Positions 51,810 to 61,211 are shown, counted from the stretch's first letter. The stretch is DNA of 64,000 bases from an uncultured Prevotellaceae bacterium (GCA_937916085.1 CALGGO010000014.1:40911-104910), one strand, 5' to 3'. The notes: a model not told the origin generated them from the letters alone. Program-made: numbers and translations.

Positions 51810-53678
51810 TCACTCCTTTTCGCTCAATTCTAGCCAGCGCATTTCTTTTTCTTCGAGGAGTTGCTGTAGCTCGCTGTAGTGTGCGCTTTTTGTGTCCATG
51901 TCGGTAATCACCTCACCGCTGGCGAAGAGGGTGTCAAGCTGCTGCTTCTCGGCGGTGAGCAGCTCTATTTCGGTGGTCAAAGCCTCAAATTCCTTGCGCT
52001 CCTTGAACGTGAGTTTATTGCTCTTGTCACGCACGTTATACTTCACCTTATCTTTAGGTTTTGCTGTGGCTCGTGCCGCCTCGGCGTCGAGGCGGTCGTG
52101 GTAGTCTTTCCAAGCTCGGTACTCACTGTAGTTTCCAGGAAAATCCTTCACCACGCCATCGCCCATGAAGACGAAGGTGTGGTCAACGGTGCGGTCCATG
52201 AAGAATCGGTCGTGGCTCACGATAATGACGCAGCCGTTGAACTTCGACAGGTAGTCCTCCAAAATCTCAAGCGTGGAGATGTCGAGGTCGTTGGTCGGCT
52301 CATCGAGAATGAGGAAGTTGGGCTTGCTCATGAGCACCATTGCTAAGTAGAGTCGGCGTTTCTCGCCTCCGCTCAGGTTGGCGATGTACTTCTGCTGCTC
52401 GCTGTTATTGAAGAGGAATAGGTTAAGGAACTGCGCAGCAGTGTATTGCGTCTTCTCATCGAAGTAGATATATTCGGCGATGTCGCGCACCGCTTCAATC
52501 ACCGTCTTGCTCTCGTCGAGGCTCATTCCCTCCTGGCTGTAGTAGCCGAAGCGCACCGTCTTGCCAATCTCGAAATTGCCGCTGTCGCACGGTACCTCGC
52601 CGAGGAGAAGTTTGATGAAGGTAGATTTCCCCACTCCGTTGTCGCCCACGATGCCCAGCTTCTCGTAGCGCGCGAAGGTGTATTCAAAGTCCTTGAGAAT
52701 GACCTTGTCGCCAAATGCCTTGCTCACCTGATGGGCGGTGAAAATCTTCTTGCCGATGTAGGCGGAATTCACATTCAGGCGCACGTCGCCACGGTCGCGG
52801 TAGCCGCGAGCGCGCTCCTGCAAGTCGTAGAACGCGTCGATGCGGTACTGCGCCTTGTGCTGACGCGCCTGTGGCTGGCGCCGCATCCATTCGAGCTCGG
52901 TGCGCAGCAGGTTGCGCGCCCTCTCAACTTGAACGTTCTGCGCCTCGATGCGCTCGGCACGTTTCTCAAGGTAGTAGTTGTAGCTGCCATCGTAGGTATA
53001 AATCTGCTGATGGTCGAGCTCCATAATTTTAGAGCAAATATTGTCGAGGAAATAGCGGTCGTGAGTGACCATGAGCAGCGTCATGGTGCTGCGCTTGAGG
53101 TAGTTCTCAAGCCATTCTATCATGTCGATGTCGAGGTGGTTGGTAGGCTCGTCGAGAATGAGGAACTGCGGCTCGTCAATGAGAATCTTGGCAAGCGCCA
53201 CACGCTTCACCTGGCCACCGCTCAACTCTCCCACCGGCTGATGGAAGTCGTCAATCTTGAGCTGCGATAGAATCTGCTTGAAGCGCGCCTCATAGTCCCA
53301 GGCGTGGCTGTTGTCCATCGCCTGGATGGCACTTGTCATCGCCGAGGCATCGCCATTGGCAAGCGACCGCTCGTAGGCACGCACCGCCACCGAAGCTGCA
53401 TCATTACCCTCAAGACACACCTCCAATACCGTCTTTGCCGACTCAAACTCAGGACTTTGTGGCAGATAGCCTATGCGCAGGTTGTTACGGTAGATGATAG
53501 TGCCGTTATCAGGACTCTCCACCCCAGCCAGAAGGTTTAGCAGGGTACTCTTTCCCGTGCCGTTCTTGGCAATCAGCCCCACCTTGTCGCCCTCGTCAAG
53601 ACCGAAGGAGATATCGGTGAACAACGGCTCATAGCCGTAGGATTTAGATAAGTTCTCAACTTGAAGCAATGCCGACAT
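51810..53678 (-). CDS. ABC-F family ATPase
   Basis: ATG 53678 gives MSALLQVENLSKSYG and 622 residues. Two ATPase domains lie in tandem with no membrane segments. Walker A1 is IAKNGTGKST near 38, signature 1 ELSGGQVKR near 150, Walker A2 VGDNGVGKST near 345 and signature 2 LSGGEKRR near 445. A charged inter-domain linker and a C-terminal coiled coil are as in Uup-type proteins. ABC-F proteins act on ribosomes; without a resistance context, a Uup-like translation-factor role is more likely than antibiotic protection. Confidence 0.9.
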   Translation of the reverse strand: MSALLQVENLSKSYGYEPLFTDISFGLDEGDKVGLIAKNGTGKSTLLNLLAGVESPDNGTIIYRNNLRIGYLPQSPEFESAKTVLEVCLEGNDAASVAVRAYERSLANGDASAMTSAIQAMDNSHAWDYEARFKQILSQLKIDDFHQPVGELSGGQVKRVALAKILIDEPQFLILDEPTNHLDIDMIEWLENYLKRSTMTLLMVTHDRYFLDNICSKIMELDHQQIYTYDGSYNYYLEKRAERIEAQNVQVERARNLLRTELEWMRRQPQARQHKAQYRIDAFYDLQERARGYRDRGDVRLNVNSAYIGKKIFTAHQVSKAFGDKVILKDFEYTFARYEKLGIVGDNGVGKSTFIKLLLGEVPCDSGNFEIGKTVRFGYYSQEGMSLDESKTVIEAVRDIAEYIYFDEKTQYTAAQFLNLFLFNNSEQQKYIANLSGGEKRRLYLAMVLMSKPNFLILDEPTNDLDISTLEILEDYLSKFNGCVIIVSHDRFFMDRTVDHTFVFMGDGVVKDFPGNYSEYRAWKDYHDRLDAEAARATAKPKDKVKYNVRDKSNKLTFKERKEFEALTTEIELLTAEKQQLDTLFASGEVITDMDTKSAHYSELQQLLEEKEMRWLELSEKE

Positions 53679-53811
53679 AGTTATTATTATTTCTATTATA
53701 AACGTATATAAACTATAATTAATTGCCTCAAACAATTGCAATTTCCCCCATTTTAGAGTAGCGAAAGAAAAAATATGGCAGCAAAAATAAGGTAATGTAA
53801 AATTTTTTCAT

Positions 53812-53819
53812 TAAATTTG
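53812..53819 (+). promoter_or_regulatory. -7 box for the Ttd14-like gene
   Basis: TAAATTTG fits TAnnTTTG, 60 bp before ATG 53880. Confidence 0.55.
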
Positions 53820-53879
53820 CCTTTTCATTAGTAGAGGCTTATTCTAAAACAATCATTAACGACTATAAACCACCATTTT

Positions 53880-54974
53880 ATGAGTAAAATTACTAAAGTC
53901 GTATTAACTGGCGGTCCCTGCGCCGGAAAGACTACCGCACTTGCCAAAGTGGTAGAGCATTTCTCAAACCTTGGATATCAAGTTTACACAGTGCCCGAAG
54001 TGCCCACTATGTTTGCCGTGGGAGGTGTTGATTACCTTACTAAGAACCAATCACAGTTCTATAAAGCCGAGAAAGCGACTTTGCAACTTCAGCTCGACCT
54101 CGAAGACCATTTTGCCGCTATCGCCGCCGAGAGCGAGAAGCCTGTGCTGCTGGTGTGCGACCGTGGCACGATGGACATCTCGGTATATCTCACCCCCGAG
54201 ACCTGGCAGGCAATAACCCAAGAGGTGGACATCCCCATCGACAAGCTCCGCGACTCGCGCTACGACGCAGTGTTGCACTTGGTAACCGCTGCCGACGGTG
54301 CCGCCGAGTTCTACACCACCAGCAACAATGAGGCACGTACCGAAGGCGTGGATCTCGCCTGTACCCTCGACAAGAAACTCCGCAACGCCTGGACTGGTCA
54401 TCCTCACCTGCGCGTGATAAGCAACAGCGAGAATTTCGAGAACAAGATTCGCCGTGTGCTTCGTGAGATTTCCAAAGTGCTGGGTATCCCCGAGCCCATC
54501 GAGAACGAGCGCAAGTTTATGGTTGAGCTCGTTGGCGAGATTCCCAATGCCATCGAGACCGATATCGTTCAGACCTACCTCATGAGCGAGCCTGGCACTG
54601 TGGTGCGCTTGCGCAAGCGCATGATGAACGGCAAGTATGTGTATCTGCAAACCACAACCAAGACTGTGGGGGAAAACGAACGCATTGTCACCGAGCGAAA
54701 CATCAGCTACAACCAATATATGAGCATGATGGCGATGGCCGACCCCACACGCCAGTCAATCCACAAAATCCGCAAGAGCTTCATCTGGGAAGGACAGTAT
54801 TACGAGCTTGACCAGTTCATCGACCCAGACCCAGGCTTTAGCATACTGGAGATGGACAGCGGAGCCCAGGACGAGGAGACAAAATTCCCGCCGTTCATCA
54901 AGGTCATCAAGGATGTGACCGGCAAAGTGAAATACTACAACATCAACCTCGCCGTCAAGACCCTTTATGACTAA
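53880..54974 (+). CDS. Ttd14-like P-loop ATPase/kinase fused to CYTH domain
   Basis: The protein has 364 residues. The N-terminal NadR/thymidylate-kinase-like domain has P-loop GGPCAGKT (11-18), LVCDRGTMD near 95 and a Lys/Arg-rich lid. From about 205 a CYTH (triphosphate tunnel) domain begins with ENERK (208-212), the ExExK signature, with RLRKR near 245 and EMDSG near 327. This pairing is found in eukaryotic TRPL-translocation-defect protein 14 and bacterial relatives. CYTH domains bind or hydrolyse triphosphates or nucleotides; the substrate here is not known. It is monocistronic with its own promoter and terminator. Confidence 0.82.
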   Translation: MSKITKVVLTGGPCAGKTTALAKVVEHFSNLGYQVYTVPEVPTMFAVGGVDYLTKNQSQFYKAEKATLQLQLDLEDHFAAIAAESEKPVLLVCDRGTMDISVYLTPETWQAITQEVDIPIDKLRDSRYDAVLHLVTAADGAAEFYTTSNNEARTEGVDLACTLDKKLRNAWTGHPHLRVISNSENFENKIRRVLREISKVLGIPEPIENERKFMVELVGEIPNAIETDIVQTYLMSEPGTVVRLRKRMMNGKYVYLQTTTKTVGENERIVTERNISYNQYMSMMAMADPTRQSIHKIRKSFIWEGQYYELDQFIDPDPGFSILEMDSGAQDEETKFPPFIKVIKDVTGKVKYYNINLAVKTLYD

Positions 54975-55017
54975 TGATGAATTAGGGCTGACGCTGAGAA
55001 GTGGCTCTATACAATTC

Positions 55018-55047
55018 AATCCCCAGGCCTCTTGACTTGGGGATTTT
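55018..55047 (+). terminator. Terminator after the Ttd14-like gene
   Basis: AATCCCCAGG and CTTGGGGATT form a 10 bp stem followed by TTTTT. Confidence 0.82.
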
Positions 55048-55157
55048 TGCATCCCTTTTTATAAAAAACTAGAGCAAAAGGCTTTTGTTTTTTAGATTTA
55101 TATACAATCTTTAAGGTTATTTTGGATATTTTTACGTTCAGTAATGTAACTATTATC

Positions 55158-55165
55158 TAATTTTG
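55158..55165 (+). promoter_or_regulatory. -7 box for the 55260 gene
   Basis: TAATTTTG fits TAnnTTTG and is followed by GCAG. The ~90 nt leader is AT-rich. Confidence 0.6.
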
Positions 55166-55259
55166 CAGTCCAATTTCGGTAGGTAATTATTTTTTGATTA
55201 TTTTTATTACAAACTGCCCAATCCTTAGAAGGGAGTAAGCCTAATTTTTATTTTATAAT

Positions 55260-55910
55260 ATGATGAAAAAATTTAAATGCGCCATTTTAGTGGCAATGAT
55301 GAGTTTGTGCTCTGTTTTGAGTTATGCAAGTGATTATGACACGGATTATATTAATATTCCTTCGTCATATATCAATAACAACAATTCACAACTTCTTGAG
55401 AAAGCCGCAACAATATTTGGAAAGACTTATCGCTTGACATTAAGGAATATTTCTTTGAGTGAATACTGGTTCTATTGCGACATTGTAATAGAGCATTTTG
55501 ATGAAGATTTTGATGTCACACAGCAGTGCAACGATGAATATGTAATAACTGCTGACTCACCAATTATTGTACCAGGCACAACATCATCGATAGAAATTGG
55601 ACAGGGAGCCTACGATATAGTTGTTCATTCAGAGGTGAGACTTTATCGTGATGATGATGCAGCTAATGATGATGGGAAGGTCGTAACTGTCACATATCAC
55701 TTTATAGAAAATCGTCCTGGAGGCGATGACTATTATCTTGTAATCACATTCTCTTACAGAAGAGGCACTGTTACTGGAATAGACGAAATTGATTGCGAAC
55801 CATTGTCGGTTGAGTATTACGACATCAATGGTCGCAAGCTCAATGGTCCCCAGCCAGGCATCGTGATTGAGAAGCAAGGCAACAAAGTGACAAAGAAAAT
55901 GTATCGATAA
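55260..55910 (+). CDS. Secreted hypothetical protein with T9SS-like tail
   Basis: The protein has 216 residues. A signal peptide (MMKKFKCAILVAMMSLCSVLSYA) precedes an acidic, AT-rich-coded beta domain with no recognised family. The C-terminal ~45 residues (GIDEIDCEPLSVEYYDINGR, then PGIVIEKQGNK) resemble a T9SS type A sorting domain, so surface export is likely. It is monocistronic with its own promoter and a strong terminator. Confidence 0.78.
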   Translation: MMKKFKCAILVAMMSLCSVLSYASDYDTDYINIPSSYINNNNSQLLEKAATIFGKTYRLTLRNISLSEYWFYCDIVIEHFDEDFDVTQQCNDEYVITADSPIIVPGTTSSIEIGQGAYDIVVHSEVRLYRDDDAANDDGKVVTVTYHFIENRPGGDDYYLVITFSYRRGTVTGIDEIDCEPLSVEYYDINGRKLNGPQPGIVIEKQGNKVTKKMYR

Positions 55911-55933
55911 TTAGATACAGCACTACACAAAGT

Positions 55934-55970
55934 AATCCCCTTGGGCTTGAACACACCCAAGGGGATTGTT
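55934..55970 (+). terminator. Terminator after the 55260 gene
   Basis: AATCCCCTTGGG and CCCAAGGGGATT pair perfectly over 12 bp with a 10 nt loop, followed by GTTGT. It also faces the secA 3' end and may be bidirectional. Confidence 0.82.
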
Positions 55971-55973
55971 GTA

Positions 55974-56063
55974 TTCTGCATTATCACGGGTCAGCCGAAT
56001 TGTGCATTATGCATTAAAGAAGGTGCAACCCAATTCCGCATTCTGCATTCCGCATTCTGCATT
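55974..56063. repeat. AATGCnn array C (inverted) next to the secA stop
   Basis: On the minus strand AATGCAG and AATGCGG units abut the secA stop (56065). They are split by segments reading CAATTCGGCTGACCCG, the constant flank seen at arrays A and D. Confidence 0.75.
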
Positions 56064-56064
56064 A

Positions 56065-59000
56065 TTAAACTCGTCCGTGGCAGTTCTTGTATTTCTTGCC
56101 GCTGCCGCAGGGGCATGGGTCGTTGCGGCCAATCTTGGGACCCTCGTTGCGGATAGGAGCCACAGGACCGCGACCTGCTTGGCTGGCGCTCAATCCAGCT
56201 TGACGTTGAGCTGCGGCGGCTGCTGCCACAGCATCTCCGCGTCCCTCGCTGTAATTCTGTCGCTGGCGACGCTGCTCTTGAGCTCTGCTCACCTCGGGAT
56301 TGCCCTCCTGCGTAGGAATCTGTCCACGCATGAGAGAAGAGATTGCCTTGTCGTTAAGGTCGGCAAGCATATCCTTGAAGAGGTTGAACGACTCGAGTTT
56401 ATAGATTACCAATGGATCTTTCTGCTCGTAGCTGGCATTCTGCACGCTCTGTCGCAGTTGGTCGAGGTCACGCAGATGCACCTTCCACTTCTCATCGATA
56501 GTGAGCAGCAAGATAGCTTTTTGCCATTCTTTGGCGATGTTCTTGCTCTGTGTCTCGTAAGCCTCCTTGAGGTCGATGACGATGCCGTAGGTGCGCTTGC
56601 CGTCGGTGATTGGCACACGCATCTTGCCGTGAGGCTCGGGAGCCCCTTCGCCCATCTGTCGCTCACAGATACTCTGAATAACAGGGTTAGCGACCTCCGA
56701 GAGTCGCTCGGTCTTGCGCTTGAAAGACTCCATCACCGCCTCAAAGAGTTGGTCAATGCTCTTTTGGGAGTCTTGTTTGCGGAACTGTTCGGCATCAAAT
56801 GGAGGCTCAATGGCATAGAGCGAGAGCACTTGCATCTTCAAATCCTCATAGGACGATGGGTCAAACTTATTGACAGTTTCCTCGATGCTGTCGTAGAGGG
56901 TGTTGATGATGTCGATGCCTATGCGCTCACCCAGCAGAGCGTGGTGGCGACGGGTGTAGATGGCATTACGCTGATAGTTCATCACGTCGTCATACTCGAG
57001 GGTGTGCTTACGAATACCGAAGTTGTTCTCCTCAACGCGTTTCTGGGCGTTCTCAATACTCTTGGTGACCATTGGCGACTCAATCATCTCGCCATCGTGC
57101 AAGCCCAAGCGGTCGAGCAGGCGCACTACGCGCTCACTGGCAAACAGACGCATTACCTTGTCCTCAAACGAGACGAAGAACACTGAGCTACCTGGGTCAC
57201 CCTGACGACCGGCACGACCACGCAGCTGGTTATCCACGCGGCGTGACTCGTGGCGCTCGGTGCCGATGATGGCGAGACCTCCAGCTTCCTTAACCTCAGG
57301 AGTGAGCTTGATATCGGTACCACGACCTGCCATGTTGGTAGCGATGGTCACCACACCCTTGCCGTTGACCTGACGTCCGGCTTGTGCCACGATATCCGCC
57401 TCCTTTTGGTGAAGCTTGGCGTTAAGAACGTTATGCTCTATGTGCCTCAAGCTCAGCTGACGGCTCAGTCGCTCAGAGATTTCCACCGAAGTGGTACCCA
57501 CCAGAGTGGGTCGTCCTATATCGCGCATCTTGACGATTTCCTCGATTACGGCGTTGAACTTCTCCTTCTCGGTCTTGAACACGCGGTCGGGCTGGTCCTT
57601 GCGGATAACGGGGCGGTTGGTGGGGATGTTCACAACATCGAGTTTGTAAATCTCCCAGAACTCGCCAGCCTCGGTCATCGCGGTACCGGTCATACCTGCC
57701 AACTTGTGATACATGCGGAAGTAGTTCTGCAGGGTGATAGTGGCGAAGGTCTGTGTGGCAGCCTCCACTTTCACGCCCTCCTTAGCCTCGATAGCCTGGT
57801 GCAAGCCATCGCTATATCGACGGCCCTCCATGATACGACCAGTCTGCTCGTCAACGATTTTCACCTTGCCTTCCTCGTCAACGATATACTCATCGTCGCG
57901 GTTGAAGAGTGTGTAGGCCTTGAGCAGCTGGGTGACGGTGTGCACGCGCTCTGCTTTTACCGAGTAGTTCTGCAGCAGCTCATCTTTCTTCGACAGCTTC
58001 TCTTCCTCGCTAAGTGGCTCATTCGACACCTGCGAGAGCTCGGTGGCGATATCGGGCAAGACGAAGAATTTGGGGTCGTCGGTACCGCGCGTGAGCACGT
58101 CGATACCATTGTCGGTAAGCTCCACGGTGTTGTTCTGCTCCTCGATGATGAAGTAGAGCGGGTCGGTCACCACGTGCATCTCACGGTTGTTGTCTTGCAT
58201 ATAGAACGCCTCGGTCTTGAGCATCTGCTGCTTCACGCCCTCTTGCGAGAGGAACTTGATGAGAGGCTTATACTTGGGCAAGCCCTTGAAAGCGCGGAAC
58301 AGCAGCAATGTGCCTTCTTTCACCTGCTCTTTGTCCTCGCTAGCCATCAGGCGGCGGGCATCACTCAAGAGCTGAGTGACAAGGCGGCGTTGAGCCTCGT
58401 AAACACGCTCCACATTGGGCTTATATTCGTCAAACATCTGATCCTCGCCACGTGGCACAGGACCAGAGATAATCAATGGTGTGCGGGCATCATCGATAAG
58501 CACCGAATCGACCTCATCGACGATGGCAAAGTGGTGAGGACGCTGCACGAGCTCTTCGGGACTCATCGACATGTTGTCGCGCAAGTAGTCGAAGCCAAAC
58601 TCGCTATTGGTACCGAAGGTGATGTCGCAGTTGTAGGCAGCACGACGTTCCTCACTGTTAGGCTCTGTCTTGTCGATACATGCCACACTAAGACCGTGGA
58701 ACATATAAAGCGGACCCATCCACTCCGAGTCACGTTTTGCCAGATAATCGTTGACAGTAACCACGTGAACACCACAGCCTGCCAAGGCATTAAGGAACAC
58801 CGGCAGAGTGGCGACGAGGGTCTTACCCTCACCAGTCGCCATCTCGGCAATCTTGCCTTGATGGAGCACCGAGCCACCAATCAACTGCACGTCGTAGTGA
58901 ACCATGTTCCACGTCATCTCATTGCCGCCGGCTTCCCAAGTGTTGAAGTAGGTGGCTTTGTCACCATCTACCTCAAGGAAATCGTGGCCGTCGGCAGCCA

Positions 59001-59412
59001 GCTTGCGGTCGAAATCGGTGGCAGTCACCACAATCTGCTCATTCTCGGTGAAGCGTCGTGCGGTTTCCTTAACAATGGCAAACACCTCGGGCAGCACATC
59101 GTTGAGCTTCTCCTCGATGCGGTCGAGCACCTCATTCTCCAGTTTGTCAACTTTACCCCACAGCGGCTCTCTTTCCTCATACTCTAACGTCTCGATTTGA
59201 GCTTTGATAGCTGCAATCTCGTCGCGCTGTGGTTGCACATAATCTTGAATCTCCTGTCGGATTGCCGCGCTGCGTGCGCGCAAATCATCGTTCGACAACT
59301 GCTCTATTTTGGGATATACAGCCTGAATTTCACGCACTATAGGCATAAGCTTCTTCAGGTCGCGATCACTCTTGTTGCCGAAGATGGACTTCAAAAAACT
59401 ATTTAATGACAT
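56065..59412 (-). CDS. secA: Preprotein translocase ATPase SecA
   Basis: The protein has 1,115 residues, the long Bacteroidetes form. Walker A ATGEGKTLVA is near 192, the DEVD box AIVDEVDSVLIDDARTP near 297, and TNMAGRGTDIKL and QLRGRAGRQGDPG lie near 700-750. The C-terminal zinc motif CPCGSGKKYKNCHG closes the protein. It drives Sec export of the many signal-peptide proteins seen here. Its promoter lies in a repeat shared with priA. Confidence 0.97.
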   Translation of the reverse strand: MSLNSFLKSIFGNKSDRDLKKLMPIVREIQAVYPKIEQLSNDDLRARSAAIRQEIQDYVQPQRDEIAAIKAQIETLEYEEREPLWGKVDKLENEVLDRIEEKLNDVLPEVFAIVKETARRFTENEQIVVTATDFDRKLAADGHDFLEVDGDKATYFNTWEAGGNEMTWNMVHYDVQLIGGSVLHQGKIAEMATGEGKTLVATLPVFLNALAGCGVHVVTVNDYLAKRDSEWMGPLYMFHGLSVACIDKTEPNSEERRAAYNCDITFGTNSEFGFDYLRDNMSMSPEELVQRPHHFAIVDEVDSVLIDDARTPLIISGPVPRGEDQMFDEYKPNVERVYEAQRRLVTQLLSDARRLMASEDKEQVKEGTLLLFRAFKGLPKYKPLIKFLSQEGVKQQMLKTEAFYMQDNNREMHVVTDPLYFIIEEQNNTVELTDNGIDVLTRGTDDPKFFVLPDIATELSQVSNEPLSEEEKLSKKDELLQNYSVKAERVHTVTQLLKAYTLFNRDDEYIVDEEGKVKIVDEQTGRIMEGRRYSDGLHQAIEAKEGVKVEAATQTFATITLQNYFRMYHKLAGMTGTAMTEAGEFWEIYKLDVVNIPTNRPVIRKDQPDRVFKTEKEKFNAVIEEIVKMRDIGRPTLVGTTSVEISERLSRQLSLRHIEHNVLNAKLHQKEADIVAQAGRQVNGKGVVTIATNMAGRGTDIKLTPEVKEAGGLAIIGTERHESRRVDNQLRGRAGRQGDPGSSVFFVSFEDKVMRLFASERVVRLLDRLGLHDGEMIESPMVTKSIENAQKRVEENNFGIRKHTLEYDDVMNYQRNAIYTRRHHALLGERIGIDIINTLYDSIEETVNKFDPSSYEDLKMQVLSLYAIEPPFDAEQFRKQDSQKSIDQLFEAVMESFKRKTERLSEVANPVIQSICERQMGEGAPEPHGKMRVPITDGKRTYGIVIDLKEAYETQSKNIAKEWQKAILLLTIDEKWKVHLRDLDQLRQSVQNASYEQKDPLVIYKLESFNLFKDMLADLNDKAISSLMRGQIPTQEGNPEVSRAQEQRRQRQNYSEGRGDAVAAAAAAQRQAGLSASQAGRGPVAPIRNEGPKIGRNDPCPCGSGKKYKNCHGRV

Positions 59413-59487
59413 ATTTTATATTATTGTTTTTATTTACAATGTAAAATACAGATTGCAGCAAAAACTATGCCAAATCCATAACAAACT

Positions 59488-59580
59488 GCAAAGATAGTGC
59501 AAGTCGAGTGAAATACAAAATCATAAACAGATTTTTTGATTTTTATTTCCTAGGCGCAGCCTATCTTGGGCGATAGCCAA
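59488..59580 (-). promoter_or_regulatory. Promoter-bearing ~90 bp repeat, secA copy
   Basis: On the minus strand it reads AAGATAGGCTGCG, then AAATAAAAAT, then CTTGCACTATCTTTG with the -7 box at 59489-59496. It aligns with 51686-51780 over its full length with scattered changes. Confidence 0.65.
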
Positions 59581-59620
59581 CGGTAAGAAAAAACTTTTCA
59601 GTTATCTGTTGTCAGTTTTT

Positions 59621-60820
59621 TTATTTTCTCACATTTACTATCGACCGCAGCAGGAGTGCGGCGATGAGAGGATAAAAGGCGGTGTTGGCAACTTGCAGGC
59701 GGCTAATCCACACCACTGCCATAGTGGCGATGAGGGCGATGTTGATAAGGTGTGCCCATCGCAGCGATTTCTTGGCACCCTTAATCCACGGCAAGATGGC
59801 GAGCGCCAGCAGCAATGGGTGCAGCCACAAGATATTATAGTTGGGCAGCACAGCCTCGTGGGTGGAGATGAACTCCACAAAAAAGATTATGCATCCCGCC
59901 AGTGCGGCGATGGTGAAAAGCACGGTGTCAAACCATCGCGTCGCCTTGCGAAGCCGCCAATCTTTACGGCAGATCAGCACTGTGAAAGCAAGCAGCAAGA
60001 AAGCCATGGTGAGCGGGTGGAGATACCAGGGCGTGGGAGGCAGCACGAGGCCATTGTCGTCGCCATCCACTAGCACCTCGGTGTGTCTCACAAGTTTCTC
60101 GGGACCGTTGCCGTTGTCCACCTCCACCGTGTTGAGAGCGTTCATAAGAAACAGAGGCACGAAGGTTTGGGTGCGTGCGTCAATCAGTGTGTCGCAAGCC
60201 GCTCCCAGCACGAGGTCGATGCCAAACTGCTCCCACGGATAGTTGCGGGTGTAGTGCGACATCACCTGCCGCAGCGTCTCGCCCACAATGTAGTCGCACT
60301 TGGAGCAGTCAATCTCATGACCGAGGGCTTTCTCAATGATGTCGCGTGGACGTGTGGAGCAGTTGTCGCTGAAATGGCGGTAGCGATACACGCAGTTCTC
60401 GCGCCGAGCGTTGGTAAGCAGCATCTCTAGCACCTGCCGCGCCTGCTCGGGAGTGAGGTTCAGGTCCTGCTTTATCATCTTGCGCCCTCGCTTCACCCCA
60501 CCGTCCATAGCCGGTGGCATGATGGCGCACATATAGTCAGTCTCGCCCATGATATATCGGCCTAGGAAATTTGGAGAGTTGAAGTCGAAGACACCATAGT
60601 TAAAATAATAGGCGTGCTCTGAGTCGGCCACCAGAATTTCAGAGTGCCCAAACACCTCAAAAATCTCATCGCCAGGATAAAAGGTGATAAGGCTCACCTC
60701 GATATCGCCCACTGTGGCAGCGCTATCGGCTACAAGAGCTGTCTCTTGCGACCATGACGGCAGCCACGCGGCAACCATCATTGCCATTATGATAGAGATA
60801 TTTCTCAAAAAATGTGTCAT
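59621..60820 (-). CDS. Lnb N-terminal-domain (DUF4105) membrane protein, paralogue 2
   Basis: ATG 60820 gives a signal peptide (MTHFLRNISIIMAMMVAAWL) and 399 residues; the longer frame to 60919 runs across the promoter and a repeat. The DUF4105 domain shows FGHSEILV near 52, YYFNYGVFDF near 68 and FSDNCSTRP near 168, with the conserved His and Cys. Four C-terminal membrane helices follow (about 270-395). The architecture matches the protein at 41681 but the sequences are well diverged. Confidence 0.82.
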   Translation of the reverse strand: MTHFLRNISIIMAMMVAAWLPSWSQETALVADSAATVGDIEVSLITFYPGDEIFEVFGHSEILVADSEHAYYFNYGVFDFNSPNFLGRYIMGETDYMCAIMPPAMDGGVKRGRKMIKQDLNLTPEQARQVLEMLLTNARRENCVYRYRHFSDNCSTRPRDIIEKALGHEIDCSKCDYIVGETLRQVMSHYTRNYPWEQFGIDLVLGAACDTLIDARTQTFVPLFLMNALNTVEVDNGNGPEKLVRHTEVLVDGDDNGLVLPPTPWYLHPLTMAFLLLAFTVLICRKDWRLRKATRWFDTVLFTIAALAGCIIFFVEFISTHEAVLPNYNILWLHPLLLALAILPWIKGAKKSLRWAHLINIALIATMAVVWISRLQVANTAFYPLIAALLLRSIVNVRK

Positions 60821-60848
60821 AGCAGTAGGTAATTTTCTCTTTTGGGTG

Positions 60849-60897
60849 CAAAGGTAGTAAATAGTTGCCAGTTTTAAGTTATCAGTTGTCGGTTTTT
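60849..60897 (-). promoter_or_regulatory. -7 box for the second Lnb-type gene, with CAGTTATC array
   Basis: TACCTTTG on the minus strand (60849-60856) lies 29 bp before ATG 60820. Upstream are two to three GTTnnCAGTTnnAAGTTATC units. Confidence 0.6.
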
Positions 60898-60981
60898 TGT
60901 ACACCGCAGTGCGGCGCAATACTCCAACACCACACTAACAGCACTCCAACAGTGCCCACGACTGGGACGACACGCGCAGCC

Positions 60982-61061
60982 AATTGTGCATTATGAATTG
61001 TGCATTGTGCATTAAAAAGAAGCGCAGCCCATTGTGCATTATGCATTATGAATTATGCATT
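60982..61061. repeat. AATGCnn array D (two inverted blocks)
   Basis: Two blocks of inverted AATGCAC/AATGCAT/AATTCAT units (60982-61013 and 61031-61061) are each flanked by GCGCAGCC, the constant part of this composite element. The 61068-61110 sequence has a weak terminator-like stem. No gene is seen in 60901-61391. Confidence 0.75.
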
Positions 61062-61211
61062 AAAAAAAGCCCGGCTCTCACGAGTGGGACTTTAAATTTA
61101 TGAATAGAATCTGTATAGAAAAGTGCAATATAATATTGCTGTCCTAATTATTATGCGTTGCAAAGTTAGTCACGATTTCAGACGTGCGAAAGGGAAAAAA
61201 CTCCTAAAGAG

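Noticed and set aside
57250..59187. A 645-codon plus-strand open frame antisense to secA.
   Set aside because: It mirrors the secA codon pattern, has Leu/His/Val-rich composition, no promoter and no recognisable domain. SecA on the other strand is certain.
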